Shown here one piece after another: positions 58,048 through 64,000 of a DNA stretch of 64,000 nt (position 1 is its first letter; every line of letters begins with the position of its first letter). Below the pieces are notes generated by a model. That model did not search any database. It saw nothing but the letters and a program-made list of their open reading frames with translations, and had not been told where the DNA came from. The translations under genes and the position numbers were made by a program. Origin of the DNA: Nibrella saemangeumensis. Its GTDB lineage: Bacteria; Bacteroidota; Bacteroidia; Cytophagales; Spirosomataceae. The stretch lies in the NCBI RefSeq assembly GCF_039541915.1, contig NZ_BAABHD010000084.1, positions 705,553 through 769,552 on the forward strand. The letters run 5' to 3'.

Positions 58048-60039
58048 ATGAAATCGCCAATATTAGCCATGGCAGCCGTCGCTGCCCTGGGCTTAAATCT
58101 GGTTGGTTGTAAACCGAAAGACGCCGGATCGGCAGTCTCGGGTGATGCCGCCGAAAAAGTGTATGTTGCCCCTGGTAAACACGATGAGTTTTATAATATC
58201 GTATCGGGTGGCTTCAACGGACAGATGTCTGTGTACGGAATACCGTCGGGTCGTTTGCTGAAAATCGTACCGGTGTTTTCGGTATTTCCGGAAAACGGCT
58301 GGGGCTATAGCGAAGAATCCAAGCCGATGCTGAATACCTCGCACGGTGAGGTGCCCTGGGATGACCTGCACCACATTGCGCTCTCGACCACCAACGGTGA
58401 GCACGACGGCCGCTGGGCGTTCGGTAACGCCAACAATACCCCCCGGGTAGCGCGGGTAAGTCTGAGTTCTTTCCGGACCGAAGAGATTCTGGAACTGCCA
58501 AACAGCGCCGGTAACCACTCGTCTCCGTTTATTACCGAAAATACGGAGTACGTGATCGCCGGAACGCGCTTCTCGGTGCCGACCGACAACAATGCCGATG
58601 TGCCCATCAGCACCTTCAAACAAAATTTCAAGGGGTACATCAGCTTTATCAATGTCGATAAGAACACCGGTCGCATGGGCATCGCGTTCCAGCTGAAAAC
58701 GCCGGGCGTTAGCTTCGACCTGGCCCGCGCCGGTAAAGGCAAATCGCATGGCTGGTTCTTCTTCTCTACCTATAACACGGAGCAGGCAAATACCTTGCTG
58801 GAAGTGAATGCCTCCCAAAAGGATAAAGACTTTATCCTGGCCGTAAACTGGAAGAAGGCCGAAGAGTACCTGAAGCAGGGTAAAGGTCGTAAAGAACCGG
58901 CTAAATACGCCCATAACCTGTACGACGAAAAGACCCATACGGCTACCTCGACCATCATGAATGAGGTAATAACGCTGGATCCGAAAGAATGTCCGGGTAT
59001 CGTCTACTTCATCCCGTGTCCGAAGTCTCCGCACGGCTGCGACGTCGATCCGACTGGTGAATACATTGTCGGTTCCGGTAAACTGGCCGCTGTGATTCCG
59101 GTATTCTCGTTCGATAAACTACAGAAGGCTATTGCTGACAAGACGTTCGACGGCGATTTCGACGGCATCCCGGTGGTGAAATACGAAGCGGCCCTGTACG
59201 GCGAAGTACAGAAGCCGGGTTTAGGGCCACTGCACACCGAGTTTGACGGCCAGGGTAACGCCATCACGTCGTTCTTTGTATCATCGGAGCTGGTGAAGTG
59301 GAACATCAAGGATCTGAAAGTGCTCGACCGCGTGCCGACCTACTACTCCGTTGGTCACCTGTCGATCCCCGGTGGCCCGACCAAGAAGCCGCACGGTAAA
59401 TACGTGATTGCCTACAACAAGATCACCAAAGACCGTTACCTGCCGACGGGTCCGGAGCTGGCGCAATCGGCTCAGCTGTACGACATCTCGGGCGACAAAA
59501 TGAAGCTGCTGCTTGACTTCCCGACCGTGGGCGAACCGCACTATGCCGAAGCGATTCCGGCAGCGCTGATCGCCAAAAACTCGACCAAGATCTATAAGAT
59601 TGAGGAGAACGGCCACAAATATGCCGCCAAGGGCGAGAAGGAGGCCAAAGTGGTTCGCGAGGGCAACAAAGTACACGTGTACATTACGTCCATCCGCTCA
59701 CACTTTACACCCGACAATATTGAAGGCGTGAAACTGGGCGACGAGGTATACTTCCACGTCACCAACCTGGAGCAGGACTGGGATGTACCGCACGGCTTTG
59801 CGGTGAAAGGTGGCGACAACGCCGAGATACTGATTATGCCGGGTGAAACCCAGACCCTCCGCTGGAAGCCCAACCGGGTTGGCGTGGTGCCCATCTACTG
59901 TACCGACTTCTGCTCGGCGCTGCACCAGGAAATGCAAGGCTACGTACGGGTATCTCCGGCGGGTAGCAACGTCCAGCTTACCTGGGGCACCGGCAAGAAT
60001 CCGGTGGCCGAAGCTGAAAAGAAAGTAGCGAAGAAGTAA
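58048..60039 (+). CDS. nosZ: Nitrous oxide reductase, Sec/lipoprotein type (clade II)
   Basis: Reduces N2O to N2, the last step of denitrification. The 663-residue protein begins with a Sec-type lipoprotein signal (LNLVGC, lipobox Cys21) and no twin-arginine motif, as in clade II (atypical) NosZ. CuZ ligands are seen at DDLHHIALS (His108, His109) and later conserved histidines such as SPHGCD and PLHTEF. The C-terminal CuA cupredoxin site is CTDFCSALHQEM (Cys618, Cys622, His626, Met629). The length is normal. It is followed by nosL-, nosD-, nosF- and nosY-type genes. Confidence 0.97.
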   Translation: MKSPILAMAAVAALGLNLVGCKPKDAGSAVSGDAAEKVYVAPGKHDEFYNIVSGGFNGQMSVYGIPSGRLLKIVPVFSVFPENGWGYSEESKPMLNTSHGEVPWDDLHHIALSTTNGEHDGRWAFGNANNTPRVARVSLSSFRTEEILELPNSAGNHSSPFITENTEYVIAGTRFSVPTDNNADVPISTFKQNFKGYISFINVDKNTGRMGIAFQLKTPGVSFDLARAGKGKSHGWFFFSTYNTEQANTLLEVNASQKDKDFILAVNWKKAEEYLKQGKGRKEPAKYAHNLYDEKTHTATSTIMNEVITLDPKECPGIVYFIPCPKSPHGCDVDPTGEYIVGSGKLAAVIPVFSFDKLQKAIADKTFDGDFDGIPVVKYEAALYGEVQKPGLGPLHTEFDGQGNAITSFFVSSELVKWNIKDLKVLDRVPTYYSVGHLSIPGGPTKKPHGKYVIAYNKITKDRYLPTGPELAQSAQLYDISGDKMKLLLDFPTVGEPHYAEAIPAALIAKNSTKIYKIEENGHKYAAKGEKEAKVVREGNKVHVYITSIRSHFTPDNIEGVKLGDEVYFHVTNLEQDWDVPHGFAVKGGDNAEILIMPGETQTLRWKPNRVGVVPIYCTDFCSALHQEMQGYVRVSPAGSNVQLTWGTGKNPVAEAEKKVAKK

Positions 60040-60052
60040 ATTATTATCCCAG

Positions 60053-60085
60053 CCGCTCCTCTCCTGAAGTCGGGGAGAGGAGCGG
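60053..60085 (+). terminator. Hairpin between nosZ and the NosL-fusion gene
   Basis: CCGCTCCTCTCC (60053-60064) pairs with GGAGAGGAGCGG (60074-60085), loop of nine bases, 14 bases after the nosZ stop. Inside an operon it could protect the nosZ mRNA end or reduce readthrough, so more NosZ than maturation proteins would be made. Confidence 0.6.
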
Positions 60086-60107
60086 GGAAGGACTAACTAC
60101 CTGGCTT

Positions 60108-61121
60108 ATGAAAACGCTTAGCACCAAGTCCCGGATCATTGTAGGAGTTGCCTCCTTACTGCTGATAGCTACTTATTTTTTGCCCGTCTGGCGCATCGAT
60201 TTGTGGGCACCGCAGTATCCGGAAGGGTTGGTCATGAAAATCTGGCTCACGAAGCTGTCCGGTGATGTAGAAGTTATCAATGGACTTAACCACTACATTG
60301 GTATGGCGCATATTCGGGAGGAAATGTTTCCTGAATTTACCGTGCTGCCGTACATCCTTGGGGGCTATATCCTGTTTGGGCTGCTGACCGCCCTGTCGGG
60401 TAGCCGGCGGTTGTTGGCTGGTTACCTGTCGGCCCTGGTGCTGTTCGGCATTGTGGCCTTAATCGACTTCTGGCGCTGGGGCTACCAGTACGGCCATAAC
60501 CTCGATCCCAAAGCGCCCATTCAGGTGCCGGGCATGTCGTATCAACCCCCGGTAATCGGCTACAAACAACTGCTCAATTTTGGCGCGTATTCTGTACCTG
60601 ATTTCGGCGGCTGGATTATTGTGCTGACTGGTTTGGCGGTAGCCGGCGTAACGGCCTACGAGTTTTACTTTCGGGGCCGGAAACGAGCCGAAACGCTCAC
60701 ACGACCCCGTACCGTGCTGCTGTGGTTGCCGCTCCTGCTGGCTGCTCAGGCCTGCTCGGTGCAGCCGGAACCAATTCACTACGGCCGGGATAACTGCGAT
60801 CACTGCCGGATGACTATAGTCGATAAGAAATTTGCCGCTGAGCTGGTAACGGCCAAAGGTAAGGCGTTCAAATTCGACGATCTCGACTGTATGACGACCT
60901 ACATGCTGGAAAATGAGCTGTCGGAGGCCCCCATTCAGTTAGTCGCTGACTATAACCGCCCCGGTGAACTAGTCGACGCCCGCACGGCGGTTTTCGTGCA
61001 TGATGAATCCCTCCGCAGCCCTATGCGCGGTGACAAAGCAGCGTTTTCAGCGGCTACTGTAGCGGAACAAAAATTTCCCGGCGTGAAGGCGCTGACGTGG
61101 AACGAGCTTAATCAGAAATAA
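60108..61121 (+). CDS. Membrane domain (NosB-like) fused to NosL copper chaperone
   Basis: A 337-residue protein. The first 190 residues carry four transmembrane helices (about 9-27, 78-96, 103-121, 167-186) and resemble, by position and layout, the NosB membrane protein of clade II operons; that name is inference. After them a short hydrophobic stretch with a lipobox-like LAAQAC (Cys216) leads into a NosL domain: RDNCDHCRMTIVDKKFAAE (Cys230, Cys233, Met235 as copper ligands) and FKFDDLDCMTTYML. NosL delivers Cu to apo-NosZ. The retained lipobox inside the fusion is odd. It ends 2 bases before nosD. Confidence 0.8.
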   Translation: MKTLSTKSRIIVGVASLLLIATYFLPVWRIDLWAPQYPEGLVMKIWLTKLSGDVEVINGLNHYIGMAHIREEMFPEFTVLPYILGGYILFGLLTALSGSRRLLAGYLSALVLFGIVALIDFWRWGYQYGHNLDPKAPIQVPGMSYQPPVIGYKQLLNFGAYSVPDFGGWIIVLTGLAVAGVTAYEFYFRGRKRAETLTRPRTVLLWLPLLLAAQACSVQPEPIHYGRDNCDHCRMTIVDKKFAAELVTAKGKAFKFDDLDCMTTYMLENELSEAPIQLVADYNRPGELVDARTAVFVHDESLRSPMRGDKAAFSAATVAEQKFPGVKALTWNELNQK

Positions 61122-61123
61122 TC

Positions 61124-62347
61124 ATGCGTATCCTCCTTCTCATACTGCTCCCTTTTATGAGCCTGGCCCGTACCATTCACGTTGGTCCGAAGCAGCCGGT
61201 GAAGACGGTGCAGCAGGCGCTGACGCAGGCCGCGGCCGGAGATACAGTGCTTATCCATCCGGGCGTATATCGGGAGCGTGGTCTGGTTGTCGATAAACCG
61301 CTGACAATACTTGGGCAAGGCTATCCGGTGCTGGACGGGCAGTATAAAGGAGAGATTTTTACCGTGCAGTCCAGCGACGTAACCATTCAGGGGTTGCACC
61401 TGCAAAACGTGGGCATGGTCAGCACCATCGACTGGGCCGCCGTAAAAGTACTGGAAGTGCAACGGGTCCGCGTGCTGAGCAACCGTATTCGCAACGCCTA
61501 CTTCGGGGTGTACCTGTCGGCATCCACCAACTGCCTGGTGCAGGGCAACGATATCGCCGGTAATCCGAAAGAAGAACAGAACACCGGCAATGGTGTTCAT
61601 GCCTGGAAATGCGACAATATCAAAATTAACAACAACCAGATCAGCGGCCACCGCGACGGCATCTACTTCGAGTTTGTCACGAACTCGACCATCCAGCGCA
61701 ACCTGAGCCGGCAAAATATCCGCTACGGGCTGCACTTCATGTTCTCGCACCGCAACGCCTACTACTACAATACGTTCCGGGATAATGGGGCGGGCGTGGC
61801 CGTGATGTACACCAAGTTTGTGACCATGCGGCATAATGTCTTTGAGCATAACTGGGGCGGAGCCGCCTACGGCATGCTGCTGAAAGACATTTCCGACAGT
61901 GAGATTGAACAGAATATCTTCCGCACCAATACCATCGGTATTCATATGGAAGGCACCAGCCGGATCAACATAAAACGCAACCAGTTTACCGAAAATGGCT
62001 GGGGTGTCCGGATTCAGGCCAGTTGCAATGATAATACCTTTACCGGCAATACCTTCACCAGCAACACCTTCGACGTGGCCACCAATGGCAACACAGTCCT
62101 TAATACGTTTGTCAGAAACTACTGGGACAAGTACGAAGGCTACGACCTCAACAAAGACCGCATCGGCGATGTGCCGTACCACCCGGTCAGTCTGTATTCC
62201 ATGATTATCGAGCAAATGCCGTACGGTGTCATGCTCATGCGAAGCTTCATCGTCACGCTGCTCGACCGGGCAGAAAAGGTAATTCCCAGCCTGACGCCCG
62301 AAGCGCTAGTCGATTCCCAACCTCTCATGAACCCGATTAAACCATGA
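61124..62347 (+). CDS. nosD: Nitrous oxide reductase maturation protein NosD
   Basis: Periplasmic copper-centre assembly factor. The 407-residue protein has a signal peptide (MRILLLILLPFMSLA), then right-handed parallel beta-helix (carbohydrate-binding/CASH) repeats: VKTVQQALTQAAAGDTVLIH, followed by repeated N/G-rich coils such as SNRIRNAYFGVYLSASTNCL, NNNQISGHRDGIYFEFVTNS and the FTGNTFTSNTF stretch. NosD with NosF and NosY forms the transport machine that delivers sulfide or copper for CuZ biogenesis. It overlaps the nosF start by four bases (ATGA), so translation is coupled. Confidence 0.94.
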   Translation: MRILLLILLPFMSLARTIHVGPKQPVKTVQQALTQAAAGDTVLIHPGVYRERGLVVDKPLTILGQGYPVLDGQYKGEIFTVQSSDVTIQGLHLQNVGMVSTIDWAAVKVLEVQRVRVLSNRIRNAYFGVYLSASTNCLVQGNDIAGNPKEEQNTGNGVHAWKCDNIKINNNQISGHRDGIYFEFVTNSTIQRNLSRQNIRYGLHFMFSHRNAYYYNTFRDNGAGVAVMYTKFVTMRHNVFEHNWGGAAYGMLLKDISDSEIEQNIFRTNTIGIHMEGTSRINIKRNQFTENGWGVRIQASCNDNTFTGNTFTSNTFDVATNGNTVLNTFVRNYWDKYEGYDLNKDRIGDVPYHPVSLYSMIIEQMPYGVMLMRSFIVTLLDRAEKVIPSLTPEALVDSQPLMNPIKP

Positions 62348-63093
62348 TTGACGTAACCCATCTCTGTAAAGCGTTCGGCTCCCTTCAGGCGCTGGACGAC
62401 CTGACCGTTAGCCTCCGGGCCGGGCAATCCGTCTCCTTAATTGGTCCCAACGGCTCCGGCAAAACGACCTTTATCAAATGCCTGCTAGGCATGGTGGTAC
62501 CCGACAGCGGAGAAATCCTGTTTCAGGGTGAAAACATCCGCAACGGCTGGGCGTACCGCAATGCCATTGGCTACATGCCGCAAATCGGCCGCTACCCCGA
62601 CAATATGAAAATTCGTCAGGTGTTCGACATGATGAAAGACCTGCGCAACGGTAGCCGGAACTTGGATGAAGACTTAATCGAAGCCTTTGAGCTTCCGAAC
62701 CTATACAACAAAACCATGCAGTCGCTGTCGGGCGGTACCCGGCAGAAAGTGAGCGCCTGTCTGGCGTTCCTGTTCAATCCCCAAGTGCTGATTCTGGATG
62801 AACCCACCGCTGGTCTGGACCCGGTTGCCGCCGAAATTCTGAAAGAGAAGATTCTGCTGGAGAAGCGCAAAGGCAAGCTGATCCTGCTCACTTCGCACAT
62901 CATGAGCGACCTGGATGAACTGACCACCGACGTGATGTACCTGCAGGACGGCAAGCTGCAATTCTTCAAAGAGGTACATTGGCTCAAGAGGCTCACTGGG
63001 GAAGAAAAGCTGGGTAAGGCCATTGCACAAGTGATGACCAGCCGTCGATTTCGGGCCGAATACGTAGCCGAACCGGAATACTCCAAGTCATAG
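62344..63093 (+). CDS. nosF: NosF ABC-transporter ATPase
   Basis: A 249-residue cytoplasmic ATPase that powers NosDFY. Walker A is GPNGSGKTT (34-42), the ABC signature is LSGGTRQKVS, Walker B VLILDEPTAGLDP and the switch histidine is in TSHIMSDL. The protein is of normal length. It overlaps nosD by four bases and precedes nosY by 17. Needed for CuZ maturation of NosZ. Confidence 0.94.
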   Translation: MIDVTHLCKAFGSLQALDDLTVSLRAGQSVSLIGPNGSGKTTFIKCLLGMVVPDSGEILFQGENIRNGWAYRNAIGYMPQIGRYPDNMKIRQVFDMMKDLRNGSRNLDEDLIEAFELPNLYNKTMQSLSGGTRQKVSACLAFLFNPQVLILDEPTAGLDPVAAEILKEKILLEKRKGKLILLTSHIMSDLDELTTDVMYLQDGKLQFFKEVHWLKRLTGEEKLGKAIAQVMTSRRFRAEYVAEPEYSKS

Positions 63094-63110
63094 CCGTAAC
63101 TGATACAGTC

Positions 63111-63878
63111 ATGAATAAAGTCATTAAATACGTTTGGTTCGATATCTTGCAGAACAAAATTGTGCTGGCGTACACAGCCTTTCTGCTGGTCGTTTCGTTT
63201 GCCCTGTTCGGCATGGAGAGCAACTCCGGCAAGGCGCTGATGAGCCTGCTGAACATTGTGCTGATGGTGGTGCCCCTGATCAGCCTGGTCTTTACCACCA
63301 TTCACTTTTACAACTCCTACGAATTCATTGAACTCCTGCTGGCGCAGCCCATCAACCGGACGCGCCTGCTGCTGAGCGAATACGCCGGGGTAGCGTCCTC
63401 GCTGGTCACGGCGTTTCTGGTAGGGGTGGGACTACCCGTTCTGCTGCTGGATGCCAGCGCCACCGGAGCCGCTCTGCTCTGGACGGGCGTGTCGCTGACG
63501 CTCGTGTTTGTGTCGCTCGCCTTCCTGGCCTCCGTGCTGACCCGCGACAAAGCCAAAGGAATCGGCCTGGCGCTGATGCTGTGGTTCTATTTCGCCCTGC
63601 TGTACGATGGACTGGTGCTGTCGGTGTTGTTTACCTTCAGCGACTACCCGCTCGAAAAATTGATGCTGGTGCTGACCACGCTCAACCCGATTGACCTGGG
63701 CCGCATCGCCATCATGCTACAGATGGACATTTCAGCCCTGATGGGCTACACCGGCGCGCTCTACAAAGACTTCTTCGGCAGCATCCTGGGCAGCGTATAT
63801 TCCGTATCAATCATGCTGCTCTGGGCCATACTGCCCCTCTACAGCGCCGTCCGCATTTTTCGGAAAAAGGATTTGTAA
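63111..63878 (+). CDS. nosY: NosY ABC-transporter permease
   Basis: A 255-residue inner-membrane protein with about six helices (for example IVLAYTAFLLVVSFALFGM, ALMSLLNIVLMVVPLISLVF, GIGLALMLWFYFALLYDGLV) matching the ABC-2 permease type of NosY. The charged loop around YEFIELLLAQPINRTRLLLSEY is typical. It is the last gene visible in the nos operon; the window ends 122 bases after its stop, where only the repeat half-copy was noticed. Confidence 0.92.
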   Translation: MNKVIKYVWFDILQNKIVLAYTAFLLVVSFALFGMESNSGKALMSLLNIVLMVVPLISLVFTTIHFYNSYEFIELLLAQPINRTRLLLSEYAGVASSLVTAFLVGVGLPVLLLDASATGAALLWTGVSLTLVFVSLAFLASVLTRDKAKGIGLALMLWFYFALLYDGLVLSVLFTFSDYPLEKLMLVLTTLNPIDLGRIAIMLQMDISALMGYTGALYKDFFGSILGSVYSVSIMLLWAILPLYSAVRIFRKKDL

Positions 63879-63885
63879 GTGTTGC

Positions 63886-63908
63886 TTTTGTCAATCCTCG
63901 GCACCGGC
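63886..63908 (+). repeat. Half copy of the 56.4-kb repeat element
   Basis: TTTTGTCAATCCTCGGCACC and GGC match 56425-56447 at 21 of 23 positions. It lies 8 bases after the nosY stop codon, so the two copies flank the ric-nos block. Confidence 0.5.
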
Positions 63909-64000
63909 CTTTAGGTTTGTGGTGTAGTAAGATTCTTAGAAATAAGGTAGCTTACTAGAAGAATAACAGAGCGGGCTTGCCTATGGCATACCGGCCTGGC

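Noticed and set aside
1..64000. CRISPR array, insertion sequence or prophage
   Set aside because: No regularly spaced direct repeats, transposase, integrase or phage structural genes were found when reading the window.

Overview
The window reads as the chromosome of a free-living member of the Bacteroidota, most likely a Cytophagales bacterium close to Spirosoma or its relatives. Supporting signs are TAnnTTTG-type -7 promoter elements, 'AQ' signal-peptide ends, a TonB-dependent receptor with a CarboxypepD_reg-like N-terminus, the coaD/DUF3822 pair, large sensor kinases with 7TM or TPR input domains, and a tmRNA whose tag begins GE and contains NYA. The species is inferred only. No rRNA, tRNA, insertion sequence, integrase or CRISPR array was seen; the one RNA gene is ssrA.

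Layout. 1-18.8 kb is mostly housekeeping and signalling: the 5' end of alaS, a MerR regulator, a membrane AraC regulator, a retropepsin-like protein, dprA, pyrE, a CNNM/CorC-type protein, three stand-alone enzymes or domains of the NUDIX, CBS and Rdx types, a TPR histidine kinase, coaD with DUF3822, a TPR lipoprotein, ssrA, and a second histidine kinase whose catalytic half matches the first. 19.06-33.32 kb is the most unusual part: six co-directional, closely spaced genes encoding a caspase-SGNH hydrolase fusion, a DUF2236(MpaB/Lcp)-DUF5995 fusion, a 7TM class III adenylate cyclase, a CHAT protease-like protein, a membrane nSTAND-WD40 NTPase, and an exported caspase. It looks like a signal-controlled protease or conflict system.

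33.3-47.7 kb is carbohydrate and general accessory metabolism: an NrtR-type NUDIX regulator divergent from two CE1-type esterases, a beta-barrel protein, a serine hydrolase, a phytanoyl-CoA dioxygenase-like protein, an AraC/SnoaL-like pair, a DUF4091 protein divergent from a ThuA-sugar dehydrogenase-PKD-cytochrome c fusion, and a degenerate receiver domain.

47.9-63.9 kb forms a respiratory block. A leftward set (Cys-rich small protein, TonB receptor, Asp-box repeat protein, HemJ) may handle metal import, possibly copper. After lepB come a cytochrome c, a 12-TM heme-copper-oxidase-like protein, an Rrf2 regulator with three cysteines and the di-iron repair protein Ric (all leftward), divergent from a rightward nos operon: cytochrome c, Sec/lipoprotein-type (clade II) nosZ, a membrane-domain-NosL fusion, nosD, nosF and nosY. 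No nitrite or NO reductase of a canonical kind is in the window, so the segment suggests N2O consumption plus nitrosative-stress repair rather than full denitrification.
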